This document shows positions 1-13,998 of a stretch of DNA of 64,000 nt, one piece after another. How positions within the stretch are numbered: the stretch's first letter is position 1; each line of letters begins with the position of its first letter. Made by a program: the position numbers and the translations under genes. Origin of the DNA: Pyrocephalus nanus (taxonomy: Eukaryota > Chordata > Aves > Passeriformes > Tyrannidae); the NCBI GenBank assembly GCA_038380795.1, contig CM076268.1, positions 26,669,501 to 26,733,500 of the forward strand, read 5' to 3'. Below the pieces are notes generated by a model. The model was not told the DNA's origin and made no database searches. It saw only the letters and a program-made list of their open reading frames with translations.

Positions 1-1107
1 GTAAATGTTGAAGCTGCATGTCATACCCTTGATTAGCAAGAGGATCCAAATCCTGTCAGTGTCTAAGATCAAGTCCTCCTTTGGTACCAGAATTGGTAAC
101 AGAAGGATGAAAATAGTTGGTGGTGCTTGTCAGTCCATCAGCGCCCCATAATCATAACTGTCCTATTTTAGAGAAAGCTCTAAGATCTTCAGCATCTCAG
201 GTTATTATTCTACTTACACCATTGCAGCAGAGCACCCAAATTACAATGCAAAAGGAAGCCCTACTTGCAGTGTACTGCAGTTCAAAAACACAAATGTCAC
301 CTGTCCATTTTCACTCCATTACTGTTTAAAGCCAGTCTTTCTACTTTTCAGTTTAATCATGTTTTTCAGAACAGTCTGTGTTGAAATTTTCTATTTTACC
401 ATTGACATCTCTGGAACTGCTTACTCTGCAAATATTTTCATTGTTATTTGCACTGTGTTAATATTATATCTCCATAAAGCTGTGTGATGGCAAATACAGC
501 TGTAGTTTCATGGTCTCTTCCTATGGTGTTCCACACAAAGAGCAGTGCAACCTTTGGCTTGACAGTGGTTTTCCTCCTTCAGTCAAAATGTCAGCATATT
601 CAGAAGGGAAGTGGTGTAATTATTAAATAGGATAAGGCTGTTTGGTGTTTTTTTATTAACAAGAAGATAATGAGTCATTTATTCTCAAAAGTTCTCATCA
701 TTAAAGAAAAAAACTAATTGTGCTTTGGTATCCTGGACTTTTTGAACTCTAGCAGAAAATTTTTGAAGCAAGGGCCCATCCTGAACCTGTGTGTGTGAAA
801 TGAGAGTTGAAATGGACTGAAGGATAGACTTAAACATTTCAAACCACAGCAGCATATATACAATACAAAGATGTTTACTGGAGTGAAATTATTATATTAC
901 TTTAGTAATATATCAATTAAATGAAAAGTTGTATTAACATTTTTTTTTCCCCTTGTTCCTTAATGGGAATATAATCCATAGCTGTTCTACTTTATTAACT
1001 TAGTGCATTTCTTCCAAAATAATTGGTGGGACTCCCATGTCACATACAGTCTGCTTTTACAAAGATGTACTTACAGCTTACCAAAGAATCATTTGATTCT
1101 TTGCAAC

Positions 1108-1136
1108 TGGGGGTTTGTTTGTTGTTTTGTTTTTTT
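1108..1136 (+). repeat. Short T/G tract
   Basis: Twenty-nine bases contain only G and T (GGGGGTTTGTTTG, then TTGTTTTG and a T run). Confidence 0.8.
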
Positions 1137-4100
1137 CCTGGCAGATAGTCAGGCTATGCATAGATTTTACCATAAATGCTTGTAAATATCATAGCTGAAG
1201 CTGTTTGGTTTTGATTTTTAGCCATTAATTAGTTATGATATTATCTGAAAGTAATGATAGAAAATTCTTCTCAACAGTAAGTGGTCAGTCAAAATAAGAC
1301 ATCACGACATTAACTCTTATTCCTTTATAAAACATTCCTTTAATTTTTAGAAAAATGATTGTTACCAAAATCCAGTGGGCATATCTAATTAAAGTGAATG
1401 ATACTTGTTTCTGTGCCTTTGACTTCACTGTGGGATATTTTTTGGAATTGACCATAAATGTAAATAAACTGTAGAGCACTTGTAAAAGTTGTACACAGCA
1501 ATTCATATGGAGTTAAGTTCTTTAAGTTTGAAACAATAGTTTGCTGTAGTTTAGTTCATTAAAAAGTTTAATTGAATCAAAATGGTTGTAATTTAGTTTG
1601 GTGAATTAAACTGTATTAATGGCTCTGTAATTATGTATGTGAAATTCTACATGATGATTTATGAGCTTTGTACAGTTCAGTTTTGTGAACAGAACTGGCA
1701 AGTAAATTTAAACATATGAAGGGAAATCTTAATTGGGAGCTGCCTCTGTCTACTACCCACTATGTTTTGATCCCCACCCTTACTTCTGGGAATTTTTTCC
1801 CTGTTCCAATCCTTTATTTTAGTAACCTGTTTTGTTTTGTAGTGGATTATCATCTTGTATTTATTTTCCACTCTTAAAAGGTTGTAGCTTATATCATGAT
1901 ATCAAAGTATATAACAGTAAAATCTGATTTTATACTGCTTCAGAATAATTTTTTGTATGATTGTTGATGCAGGCAAGTCCAACAACTATCCTGTAAAAGT
2001 CATATATTTAATTAGAATAAACCTTTCTTTTATAGTAACACTATATTACATACCTATTTTTTTTCCTTGTAAATGTATTGTATAATATGTTTTAGTTTTG
2101 AATTAGGTTTGGGTTTTGATGTGTTTCCCCTTAAAAATATATTTAATCATTGGCTGTCTCAATATCCCCAGGTATCAGGATAATGCTGGACTAGCTCCTA
2201 AATTTGAAACATAAATGTAATACTGGATCTCAAAGTGCCTTGGTATATAGAATATACACATGGTGCTGCCTTTTGTTTGCTTTGTACACCAAAGTAATCT
2301 TAGGCCTGTATTTATGTTTTATAAGCATTTCATTTTGTAACTATAGAGCTGGAACTCACAATGGGACCACAAGGATAAGATCTCCAAATGGACTAAGATT
2401 TTTTTCAAAATATTCTTTATATGCTTTACCTCTTAATACTACTGCATTGCTTTCCTTATACACTAACTCCACTACTGCCCTGTTGCTTATTCAACTGCAC
2501 ATCCTAAGTGCTCTTTCTTTGTATATGCTTGAACTTAACATTCTGTGAAAGTGTACTGCAGTGACTGCAATTTTAAAGCTCTTAAACTCAAGTGAACTAA
2601 GATGAAATCATTCTTTACATATACAGAATACTTTTAGGGAGAATTTGAAGGCGTTATTTTGGTTTTTAAAGGCTATACCAGTACTAAAAGACTTAGAATT
2701 CATATTTAATTTTCTGTCTTGTTTACACAAACAGTTAAGAGAAAAGCTTAACTGTGTGTTTTGTTGCTGTATAGTTTCAGCATTTAAATTGGTATTTGCA
2801 GGAAAAAAAAAACCACGATGAGGGGACCAGAACAGTTCCTGATGTGCATGGAATGGTATTTGAAATATTAACTCTGTTTCCCAGACAATGTTTCACATAT
2901 CATTTTGACAGCTGATAAATGCCATTTCAATGGCAACTTTTTTTGGTTTTATTTCCATTTGATCAGAAAGAGTTTGGTATCTTTGTCTTATTTATTGCAA
3001 GGAGAAATTATAATCAGTGAGGCCCGAGCTAAACAGATTGCTCTATGCAACTAAGAAATAAAAAGAAAATGTGCATTTTGTGGCACATAAGCAAAAATGC
3101 TAGAATTTGCTTTTCAACCACAGTGAATCTATAGTAATGGAGACTGCTACCCTAGGATGCAAGGGGCTGCATAAACAGGGGAAAATTTACAGGGACTTAC
3201 TGCAAGTTGCAGAAGTTCTGGAGGTGTCAGTTAAGATAAACGTAAGACTGTTTTAAAAGCGCAAAATATACAACTTTCTGTCCCCCCATAGGGATAATTT
3301 TGCAGTAAACAAAGAACATAACCACATCAAAAACATCCCAACTTCAAAAAAAGTGCGGGTTAATGGTTTCAGTGCTGTCTTATTTTCTCTAATTACTGTT
3401 ATTTCTGTATTGATCAGAGAGGATTAATTATTTACTACTGCAGAAATGTACTAAGTAATTCTTCAGATTAAGTATTTATATGGATTCTGACATGTGTTCT
3501 GTTGCTTAATCTCATATATTTAATTTTAATTACCGCCTTGCATCTTGCATACATGACATGTGTAGAAAGATTGGCATATGGTGTTCTGATCAAATATGTA
3601 GTAAAAGTCAGTAACTTGGTATGGTCAGTTATGAAATGTGTGTTCACCAGTATTTCCTTTGCCAAAGTCGCAGTAGTTTGAGTACATCGGAAAACTTTTT
3701 GTATGTTTTGAAAACACAGTTCCAGTGTCCTGAAACATGGGTGCCTGTCCCAGCACTGTAGTTGTAATCAATTAAAAATGTGGTTGTTCATGTTGATTAC
3801 AATCCAGTGGAAGCATCTGAAGCTAACCACGGTAGATTTCTTCTTCCTTGCAAAGGAGAAAAGCAATATACAATCCCTTTCTAGATATTTCAGGAAATAA
3901 AACTAAATTTGGTGCCTTCAGCATCTGCACCAAACAACAAACAGTAAGTCAGGATGTCCCCTCCCTTGGAAGTTGCATTAAATCCTTGCATGCAATTCTT
4001 GCACACAGCCCAACAGTCTAGCAGTGTGTTCACTGAGTGTGAGATAGTTGTTGAACTATTTGTGCAAAAAACTCATAATTATAAATTAAGTTACCCACTG

Positions 4101-4245
4101 AAGCATTTCAGGCTATCAGAGAAGCTTTGGAGTTAAAACTGAGAATTTTGTATACAGCAGAGAACTGGAGAATTCTTATTTTAGGGGCAGTGTTCCTAAT
4201 GAAGACCAGTTCTTAGGAGAAGTATTTACTGTTTACTTGTCTTTA

Positions 4246-4300
4246 ATCATAGAACACCAGATTGGAAGGGATTTGATTGTTGAGTCCTTATGGTCATTGC
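4246..4300 (-). mobile_element. Probable CR1 LINE 3'-end remnant
   Basis: On the + strand the sequence reads ATCATAGAACACC, then TTGGAAGGGA, then a degraded stretch containing GAGTCC. This is the order found in the reverse complement of a CR1 3' end (repeated ATCATAGAAT, then TTGGAAGGGACC, then ATCGAGTCCAAC). It is short and diverged and the inner limit is unclear. CR1 elements are non-LTR retrotransposons that are usually 5'-truncated and have no poly(A) tail. Confidence 0.45.
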
Positions 4301-6012
4301 TAGAAATTTAGACACTCAGTGATGAATGAAACCCTGTATTCTGCTTCAGCTTACATTGTTGGGATTTGCTGGTAGACAAGCAGAAGATGGGGGATTAGTT
4401 AAGAAGGTGGTATAAATTCAAAAGGCTCAGCAACAGATAATTTAGCTGCTGTCATGGATTTCGGAATAGTAACTAGATTTTCTTGGTTGACAGTGAGAGC
4501 AGCTGTCCCTGCTTCCCACTTCTTGTTGAGGAAAAAGTAGTTCTAAATGTGCATGTGTGTGTAGAGGGCAGGGGCAGTACTTCATAAAATTGCTGTTGCT
4601 TTACTGTCTTGGAGGTTACTCCTGTCCTGTAGCTCTAGTTAGAGTTGAGAGGATTAGAAACTAACAACAAAATACAAGCCTGTAAGCTCTCAATCAGCAA
4701 TAAATGTCTGTGTCTAATAATTAAAACTAAAGATTAGCTACTGAAAGGTAGGAGAAATGCAGACTCGCTTTGTTCATTTTCCCTTTAAGTTACTCCAGTT
4801 ACAGGATGACTATCTGCCATCTCTGTCTCAGAGTTACTGCACTGATATTCTCCAGATGCTTTGTTCTTATTATATAATACCTTTCACTGAAAGTTCAGTG
4901 GAGAAGGGGAAACCCATTCCAGGGAGCTCAGTTAGTCTCAAGACACAACTCAGCAAGCCATTGGCATCACACAGGCTACCTGCTGGTGCAGAGCTACAAG
5001 AGCCCTTGTAGGAAATACATGATAATAAATATTCTCTGAAATATCTCCAGTTATACTACTGAGTTATAAATCATTGTTACTTTAAGTAGAATGTATGCAG
5101 TTTTTTATAGAATAGGTTTCTTACTGCATGCATTTTTAAATGTTCAAATGCAATATGCCTATGCACTATAAAACTGGAAGAAATAAATACATTAGAAAAA
5201 ATAGAAGTAACTATTAAATATAGAGAAAAAGTACAATTTTCATGTTTGCTTAATGTATTAAAAACAAGTATAGTGCTGCAGTTGAGAATGGACTTAGATC
5301 CAACCTTTGTAATGTTCACTTTGTAATGGTAAAAAGACAAACCCAACATTTTATGTATAAAATTTCTGTCAACTTGAAGTTAATTTTTTAAATTAAAGTT
5401 TTAATTATACGTATGTAGAGACTGGTGTGGCAGGAGACCAAAATGATAAAGAAATAACACTTTTTAGACATTATTCAGACAGACATAATAGGGAGTATTT
5501 GTCTTTGAAATTGGGCTCCCCAAAAGTCCTGGTTGCAGCTGAACAGAGTCAGCAGGTAAATCATTGCAGGTTTGTTGAAGTCACTGTGCTTTGTCTGGCA
5601 TATTAGCCAAACTTGCTCATCAAGCCCCATGTGATGCTTTCTGGTGTTCAAGAACACATGGATTCATCCTGCTACACACTGTGATGTTACAAAATTAATG
5701 CAGAAAGAGCAGCACAGTGTGTCATATATTCGGTACATCTGAGGACAGCATTAGTTTCCTGGGGAAGCAGAAATGAAAACTTTTCCTCCTACTTTTAATT
5801 CTTATGTCAGTGTTAGCTTGGATGAAAAGCAAATGCAGTGCTACTTTTGGCCTCACTACATCTTCAAAGGCGAAGGTTTTTCTGGGTCTGGATGAGTTCT
5901 TTTGAGGTAAACATAGTACAGCTCAAAGAATACCTGCAGGTCTTTGAAAGGAATGCAGTCAGGTTGCAACTTTCTCAAGCTGTTCTTTGCACGCTACTCA
6001 CTGCTTATCTCC

Positions 6013-6088
6013 TTTGTTTGTTTGGTTTTTTGTTTGTTTGGTTTTGTTGGGGGGTTTGTTTGTCTGTTTTTGTTTGGTTGGTTTTTTG
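6013..6088 (+). repeat. T/G-rich low-complexity tract
   Basis: About 76 bases are made almost only of T and G, mainly TTTG and TTGG units with one run of six G and a single C at 6064. Open frames here give Phe/Leu/Val/Cys/Trp-rich peptides that are artefacts of composition. Confidence 0.9.
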
Positions 6089-7077
6089 CTTCCATGCAGA
6101 TTTATTTGCTTACTCCATAAAGAGTATGAAAATAATAACATCAAGTCACTACATAGGATAAAAGTAAAAATATGATCAAATATTGATGCTTGCCAGCATC
6201 TGAAAAAATAATTATAGAAGTATTCGCAAACATGGTTAGACTTGAATTTACTTCACTTACGAGATGGAAGAAATAATTTGCCAGTGGATTTTCTAATGAG
6301 TAAAAATAATTAAGACCTCAGTTGGAAAGACTAGATTGGAAAAATGAATGTAAGTATCCCATTCATTGTCAAAATGGATGAATTTAAAGTATTTCTAGAA
6401 TTTCGTTGTGTTTTGTTCTGGAAAGTAAACTAATAGTCACTTGAAAGTAATTCAGTTAAACTAGCAACAGTACTACTGTAAGGCAGTCATGCCACAAACA
6501 TGATTATTTTAGATGCTCTACCTGGAGATTATTGCTCTGATGAGGTAAGGGAAAACAAAACTTCCTCCAAAGTATTGGAAGGGGAGAAAAAAATCCCAGC
6601 AGCCCACACACATACACATACCCCCCCAAAAAAAAAAATTAAAAACCCCTTTAGAAATGCTTTCTAAATAAAATTGAAGGTTTTAATTACACACATTTAT
6701 TGTTAAAGAAAAATAGACTATTTTTCTTATTCCTATGATTATTTTATGTGCAATTGTTTAAATAACAATTTACCAATCAAGAGAACATCTTGTTTGATGA
6801 AGGTGTCAGTGGCTCCTCCTTGAGGAATCTGTTTCAGCATCCTGCCCTAACCATTAGAATGTTTATTTTCCTCTAATGTCTAGGTGTAATATAAGGCTAC
6901 CAAATCTTGAAAATCATTTTATATTTTTGAAAAATCATGCAACCTACTCATTAAATTGGACTTTCAGAGATTGCATTCCAAAATTGCCTGCAATTGTCTG
7001 TGTTTTTTGCTGTATCAAATTTATCCTGCTCTCTGCATCCTCGGGAATTACTTTTGTCACTGTTTTAATTGGGACAT

Positions 7078-7405
7078 AGAGTGGCCAATGGAATGGGCCA
7101 ATTGAAATCTTACAAAGTTCAGTGAGGAGAAATGCCAGGTCCTCTACGTGCCATTGACATTGGTGCATGTGCACAGCAGGAGAACAAATGGGGTGGTCAG
7201 AAATGTTAACAGGAGGGTTATGATGGAATATAAAGAAAATACCTTTACTCTGGAAGTGACTAAGCATTGGAACAGGTTGTCAGGGATGTTGTGGGTTCTT
7301 TGACTGGACGTGTTTGAGATGTATTCAAACAAATCCGTGAGCAACCTGTTTAAGCCGGAGTTTGGACGTCCCAGGAGCATTTTCAACCCTAAAGATTCAC
7401 AGTCT
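7078..7405 (+). mobile_element. Old, internally damaged CR1 LINE fragment
   Basis: Several blocks match the CR1 3' half in order: TTACAAAGTTCAGTGAGGAG followed by AAATGCCAGGTCCT (7108-7142); a block around TACCTTTACTC and GCATTGGAACAGGTTG near 7240-7280; GTGTTTGAGATG; GAGCAACCTGTTTAA near 7339; and a final TTTTCAACCCTAAAGATTC near 7380-7399. The spacing shows internal deletions, and no reverse transcriptase frame is left. Start and end are approximate. Open frames that cross this region on both strands are remnants of the repeat or chance. Confidence 0.6.
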
Positions 7406-7739
7406 CAAATTCAGTCATTACTGCATTCTTCTGGCATTAGCTGCAGCTCTGTTTTGCCTAGAAAGCTATCAATTTCCTTTCACAGATTACATATATGTGC
7501 AATGGAACTCTGACTACTTGTATAAATTCAAACATCAGATTCCTTTCTTACCTGTAGGTCATGTGGAGAAGCTGAGTCAAAGGAATTAATTTGACCAGTG
7601 TTTTGGGTTTTTTTTCATCCCTATCATTAGGTTGTTATGTTCATTGCCTAAGGAGCATTTTCATCTGACTTTTCTCATAAACCTCCTGCTATTGCATCCT
7701 TTTTCACTGTTCTGGTAAAGTGCTGGGAAATGAGCACAG

Positions 7740-8190
7740 TAGCTGGAGAGGCAATTACTCCGCTTACTCAGGGTAGTTCTCTGCAGGGTTTAGAAAGTCA
7801 GCGGCAAGCTCTGCTTCGCTACTTGAGTGAAGACCTGTGTGCTACAGAAGAATTGGACTGGTGTTAGAATGACCTGTGTTACCGAGCGAATAACTGCTGT
7901 GTTTTGCACTAGCTGATGATTGTGGGTTTTTCTTTCTGCCTCTTCAGCTGTTTGGCTGTGTTCCCAAACAAGCAGAGCTGAGTAGTGGCGTTGGTGTGCA
8001 CGGATCACTGAGGCAAGGCCTTTGTAACAGATAACAAGAAGTGGTCTGCTAACCAGCTCTCAGCAGGACAGGACATTGCCTGCAAATTTATCTCCTTCCA
8101 CGTGTAAAGCATTGAGGGAAAGCTAAGGAGGTGCTGAGTAAAGAGGCACAGGTCCTGTGCAGGAGAGGGGAGCTGTAAAACACGTAGACC
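7740..8190. other. GC-richer stretch without a recognisable gene
   Basis: The region has a base composition nearer to even than its flanks. Two short minus-strand open frames (72 and 65 codons) overlap by a few bases, but neither has a recognisable domain or splice context. It could be an enhancer-like element or worn repeat. Confidence 0.25.
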
Positions 8191-9786
8191 AGTATTTTGC
8201 AAACAGGCAGATATTTACAAAGATCAAATATATTTTGAGTAGCACAGTGAAGAAATAAAATCTGGGACAGACTGACTTAAAACTAGGTCGTAAATACTAA
8301 TCAAAAGAGTATTTGATTTCACAAGGGGGAAAACTGGGAAACAAATTAGTAATTCCTTTTAAAATAGATTTGGAATTCCTTTAACCAGCCTTCTATCTTG
8401 TCTTCTTCCTAAGCAACCAGTTAATTATTGCCAAATAGATATCCATTCATGAAAGTCTTTTTGAATGAATAGTAGTCTGTATATCTTTTGCATAACTCTT
8501 CAGCAAACTTTGTTCATTTTTTTCTTATTTTGATGGTACACATTGGGAAGCTATAACTCTTTCCTTATAAGTTTATTTTTGTAAAGATTTAAGGCTTTTC
8601 TAAGAAAAAAGAGACCAGCTTTCCCTTAATGATTTTCTTTCCTATCTGATATATATATATCCTGAGTTACAAGAGAACAGTGAATCTTAAATCCTAATGA
8701 ATTTATATGACTAATGCGATGTCTATCTTAGTTATACTTCATGCTGAATTTCTTTATGAGCTTATATATTTATTTGGATCTTACTCATATCAGGAAGACT
8801 TCATATGAATGTTTAGAGTTGTGTCATTCAGACTACTCATGTGCGTATATATTTGTAAGAGGTATAGAATTATGACAACACCTCTTTTATACTCTTAAAG
8901 GGGCATTTAGGGCTACAGATAACACTTCAACTTGCCTAATTTAATCCATATCGTATATTAAACATATATGCTGAGTCATTTTTTTGATCAAGAGTTTGAG
9001 ACTAGAAAACTTTTAAAGTCTATTGTGTCTAGTGAGGGAGAGAATAACTTCTAAATTCATCTGCCTAATAACAGAGACTTGGTCCAGGGTTTTAAAAGGA
9101 GCCTATTAGCTTCTAAGAAGATAATTTCTTTTGAATAGTGGAAATAAACGTTAGGTATCCTGAGTGCTTTACAAAACCTACCATTTGGATGTTGGCTGAC
9201 TTGGAAATGTTGACATTGTGTGAATTGGCATCTGTTTCAAAGAATGTTATCTTGGTTGGTGCCTAGGAGTAGGTTGTTTCTGTATCGTATTTTTAAGTGT
9301 TGCTCTCATAGGAAGAGTGATAGTTTATCTGAATTGCTCAGATATGAAAACAAATACAAAAATTGTTCTAAAATACGAACTTGCAAAAAATCCAAGCAAG
9401 CCAACAACTAAAAAAACATATATCAGTGATTTTGATGCATAGCATTTTCTTTGGATGTCATGCTAAACTAGTAAGCATGAACTCAGTATCATTTGCCTGC
9501 AGACATGCACTTCTGTTATGGACTGATGCAATTGTCTCACATTTCATTAAATGTTGGGTGGTATCAGTTTAATGCTTTTATTTCATGAGTAGTAATTTAA
9601 TTTCTGAAACAGTGAGTTTTTAAAATATTCTGCATAAAAATTCTTCGGTTATGAATGGAAGAAGCCATAGTTGTTGTTGAAGAATGTGAAGTTCAAAGAT
9701 CTCCATTATATAATTGTTTCATAAAAGTAAGGGCAAGCCCTACTATTTTCTAGTCATTTAAACTCTACCTAGAATAAAATGTATTG

Positions 9787-9812
9787 TGTCAAGTCACTGA
9801 AATGACTTGACA
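9787..9812. repeat. 10-bp inverted repeat with 6-base loop
   Basis: TGTCAAGTCA at 9787-9796 pairs with TGACTTGACA at 9803-9812 around the loop CTGAAA. The tight loop and perfect stem make a plausible hairpin on either strand, but it is too short for a microRNA precursor. Confidence 0.75.
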
Positions 9813-10489
9813 TTAATTTACCATTAAAGCCAACAACTCATTTGAGTCATTGGAGCAGTCTTGCAGAATATATCTCATGAAGAATGGGACAGGTTGGGAA
9901 GCTTTAAAGTGTATTTCAATGGACAATTTGATTTTTTACAATGTTGTGGGTGTTTTCCCCTTGTTGTTTCTAACCAAGCATAAAGAACATAATGAGTGGG
10001 TATCATGCTGAAATACGGGATCTTAACGCCACAAATTCAGTGGCTGTGTGCTGGGCTTGGGTGTCAGGTGAGATAACTGCAGTTTTCACAGTGATTTGCT
10101 CTTCATCCTTGAATAAATTACAAACCTTGTACAGTTCCCTGCTCTTTTTAATTTTTTTTTTTAGAATAAAACTCTTGAGGAGGAGGGAAATAAGGTTGTA
10201 AGCTAAAACGTTTCTTGGTTGTCATTAGAAATTGTAGGTATGTAATGTAAACAGCTTGCATCTAAAAATGCTGATTGAAATCAGTCCTGCTATCTTCTCA
10301 CAGCAGACAAGAGCAGTAATGAATTCAAGCAGTTTGCACGTAGAGCTTGCTCTTAACCACAGTGGCTCATCACGTGCTGCAATAACCTGAGAACTGAGTA
10401 AATATTTTCGCACTTAGTTGACCAGAGCTTCATGCTTCTGAGAGTATAAATTGCCAGCAGAACATGTACTAATTAGTTGAGAACTCATT

Positions 10490-10690
10490 GCAGTCACTGT
10501 GGTGTGAGCGGGCAGAGCCAGAGGCACCGTCTGTAGGCTGGACTCAGCCCCTGTAACAGTTTAATCTGTTCCACGGTCTTCCCTTGAGTCTTCAAACCTG
10601 TGAATGGTCTGCAGTGGAGACTGCTGCAGATGTCCCCGAGGCAGCTTATCTTGGATGCCAAATCCATAGGCGGCAAACTGAACAAGAGAT
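10490..10690. other. GC-richer patch, no gene recognised
   Basis: About 200 bases contain several CpGs (GTGAGCGGGC, CACGGTC, CCCCGAGG, AGGCGGC), unusual in this CpG-poor window. A 63-codon minus-strand frame crosses it but shows no family features. A conserved non-coding element or an old repeat are both possible. Confidence 0.3.
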
Positions 10691-11779
10691 GCCAGTATCA
10701 AAGCACTAAATGCAATCAAAATAAGAGTGCTAATATAACTTAATTATATTTTTGTCATTCAGAAAGTTCCCTGAATATCAATCACATGACGGCAGAATGC
10801 TAGATCAGGACTACCCAATTTTAGGAACACTGATACAGATTTTTCTTCATCCCTTTTCCACACAGCCAATATTAACACACTGAAAAGACAGTCCTGTTTC
10901 CCCAAATCCAGAGACCTTTTAGGGTTAAGACTTCTGTGTTGAAGGTATGTCAGTGAAAGTTAGGACATGGCCCAACACAAGCGATACTTTCAGGAGCTCT
11001 GCCTTTGGACAGGGAATAAATATTCAGCTTATCCTCATGTAACTGCCATGGAATAATTCAGTAAAACAATTTAAGAGGTACTTGCAGCAACTCAGTAAAT
11101 CAGACTGCACAAGAGCAAACTGATTAGATGAATCACTGACTCTACAGATGCACTGGAATACAATGTCATGTGACTTTATTTTTAAAATGAGAGAATTTAA
11201 ATGTGCAAACCTAAGTTGCTAAATAATAACCTCTGTGTCAGATGTGTAGTGCATCAGTTTTCTGTGTAAATGTTTTTCAGACAGTGGGTAGTTCTCAAAG
11301 TACTTGTTTCCTTGACTTGAATGGACACTCCAGGGGCTCTTGCTGTGGGTTTTGAGGCTAACATCCTCTAATCCAGGCCAGCAGAGGATGCAGTAACACA
11401 CCTGCCTGCTGTTACTGATGTGCTGGTATCTCTCTGCCACCAATGGCTACGGTACCATCGGTACTGTAAAAACCTGTCCAAAGGAGATGGACACCTAATG
11501 CCAAGTAGCAAAGGTAGTCCTAATTTTAGGTATGTGAGATCAACTGTATTATTCGTGCAGGTAACCTAATCTGTAGGCCTGATACTTTAATAAAGATTGG
11601 ACTGTAAGGTTTCCCAGACTAGATGAATAAAGTTAATTGCTTTATGTAACTTAACTGTCATTTCTAGATGCATTGAATTAAACACATACTACTGAATCAG
11701 CAATTGAAATCAAGACTAGACTGATGTGCAGCAATCTTGGAAAGCTCAACAGTGAGGGCAGTTAGAGATTCTGATCTCT

Positions 11780-11801
11780 ATGATATGCATATGATATGCA
11801 T
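11780..11801. repeat. Two tandem copies of an 11-bp unit
   Basis: ATGATATGCAT occurs twice in direct succession. The unit contains ATGCAT-like words that resemble POU-factor half sites, but nothing else suggests a regulatory role. Confidence 0.7.
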
Positions 11802-13539
11802 AATGTGAAGATGGATAACTGAGAGATACAAAAAAAGGAAACCAGGGCTTCTGCATTGTCTGGAGAAGATAGCATGACAGCTGGTTAAGAGGAAAAGCAA
11901 GAACATGTTCTTTTTTTTTGGTTTAGTGAAAAGAATTTATTAGTTTGAGGTTTTCTTTGGTGTTTTTCCACCCATCTCTTTTATTACCATATAACCTTGT
12001 TGCATATCTTCTGATTAAATTTATTTTTTCTTGGGCTAGAGGGTGGGATTTACTGGCTGGGATGGTTGCTTTGCTCTGCTTTTAAATGAATGACAAAGCA
12101 CTTCTTATCCAGGGCAGAGCTATTTTGCAACTCTGTAAACTGGGACCTCAGTAGGTGCCATAACTAGTCAGCACACCTTCCAGCATGTCCAAATGAAAAC
12201 AGGAACAGATTTCATCTCAGGTTCATAAAAGGTACTGTGTTAGAGGTCAGAAAAAAAATGATGATGTTCCTGTTGCAGATGGTGACTAATAAGGCTGTCT
12301 GATGTGCAGCAAGATTCTGGGCTGTGTGATTGACCCCATGGGTCGCTGCGCAAGTGCGTGTTCTGCTTTGTTTGCTTGGCTTGTTGATGATTTTTAAGTA
12401 AATATTTGGCAGAGTACCTGTAGTAATTAACTGTGGACTGTGCTCAGAATTTATCTTTCATTGTTTTCAATGAAAAAATATTTACTGCTTCATCAACCCA
12501 GCTTTATTTCACCCAGGTGAAAATGTATGAACAACAATCCACTTTACAAATCCAAACCAGATGGGTGTAAGGCACTGCTTTTCAATATCTGGTAATTTAG
12601 TTGTTCTGCTTGGAAAAACTACTTTATTGAAATCAATCAAAGGAGCAAAATAATATTTACACAGGCAACATTGTGTGCTTTTTAAAAGACATAAATGAAA
12701 ATGATTGCTGGAGAGTCTTCTCGGAAATAAATGTGTCATTTGTTTTAAGATTTGCAGTCCACCACCATTACAGGGAGTTATTTCAAGAACATAGTTATGA
12801 AAAAAGAAGTTTCTTAAAATACTGCTTTATCTTATTTTTATTTTGGATTTGTATAGATGGGAAGAAAGAATATTGATACAGGTCTTTGTAGTAGAAAAAC
12901 TTTGCCTTACAAAATATGACAAAGTACATCATCTTGAATATATTAAATGAGCATAGATAGGCTTAAAGTATTTTAAATAAACTATTATTTCATAGTAACT
13001 TCCTTACAGTACTTTGTGCTTCAATTATTATTTCATTGAGTTGCTTTGCCAGATGCTTCCAAGTTGAAGGGTTGGAAAACCTTATGTTGTACAAATATCA
13101 TAATGTGTTTTTTGGACATAAAGGGACACGGGGTATGAATATACACATTTAGATATAAACAGAACGTCTGTTGAAAGAGCTGGTTGATATGAGCCTTTTT
13201 GGTTGGGGGGGTGAGGCTGTTTTTCTATTTCAAATGGAGTTTGTCATTACATTAAATTAAAACTAAAAAAAAATACTTTAAGACAGCTTGGGTTTATAAT
13301 TTGATATTCAGTGGTATCTTTTTGGCCTCCTGTTGCCCTTACTTACTGCACAGCTAAGCCAGGCCAGCTACTGTAAAGAAGTAGTGGGAAATAGCATCAT
13401 ATATGATCAGAATTATTATGCCTGTTTTCTTCAAAAGATGTGTGTAAGAGTATCTCTTCAGGATATTTTCTCCTTGATATATTTAATTTAAATTTCATAT
13501 TGAATATACAACTCTTTGGAGGTTTTTTAGACTTCTCAG

Positions 13540-13660
13540 CACAAGGCCTTGAGCAACCCAATCTAAATTCAGTGTTTGCCCCAAGTTTGAGAGGGATACT
13601 GAACTAGCTAACCTCCCAAGGTCCCTTCCAGCTTTGATTCTGTGACTTTGTTTTTGTGAC
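13540..13660 (+). mobile_element. CR1 LINE 3' end
   Basis: This is the clearest repeat in the window. AAGGCCTTGAGCAACCCAAT at 13543 is followed by a degraded middle, then ACCTCCCAAGGTCCCTTCCA near 13611 and GCTTTGATTCTGTGACTTTG, ending in a TTTTTGTGAC variant. This matches the 3' untranslated end and 8-base terminal repeat of CR1 as I know it. Only about 120 bases remain, as expected for heavily 5'-truncated copies. It supports a bird or reptile source. Confidence 0.75.
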
Positions 13661-13987
13661 TAAAATGAGAAATATCTGATTAATTTCTTTTGCATTTTAA
13701 AAGCTTCTAACTACACCTGTCTGGTGTTTAGGATGCACGTTCTCCTTTATTAAAGCTTTGGTGAAAATGAAAATTAAATTTATAAGACAGTAGATGTAGA
13801 ATGGTTCAGGTATACTTGGTACACTGACACAGGGATACTCTGTGTCACATGCAGTGGATCCTTGTGTTTCTCTGTGGCTCACTTATATTTCTGTTGAAGG
13901 TTGATAATGGCATTTTTCTCCTCTGTATTTTAATCTAGATTACATTTTTTCAGGACAAGGGTTGTATCTTTGTACTTTCTTGAAGAA

Positions 13988-13998
13988 GGGGGGGGGGG
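13988..13998 (+). repeat. 11-base G run
   Basis: GAA precedes 11 G, then AAGGTC. It sits directly beside the 3' end of the long minus-strand open frame at 14003-14512. Confidence 0.85.

Noticed and set aside
2204..2548. 114-codon + strand open frame
   Set aside because: Leu/Tyr/Ser-rich peptide from AT-rich DNA without domain features or fitting splice sites for the phase of NRG3.
5838..6161. 107-codon frame with a hydrophobic membrane-like part
   Set aside because: The hydrophobic part is the translation of a T/G-rich tract (TTTG, TTGG units), a typical false membrane segment.
6944..7386. Overlapping open frames at the CR1 fragment
   Set aside because: They cross the CR1 remnant in several frames and on both strands, and do not match the reverse transcriptase; explained by the repeat and chance.
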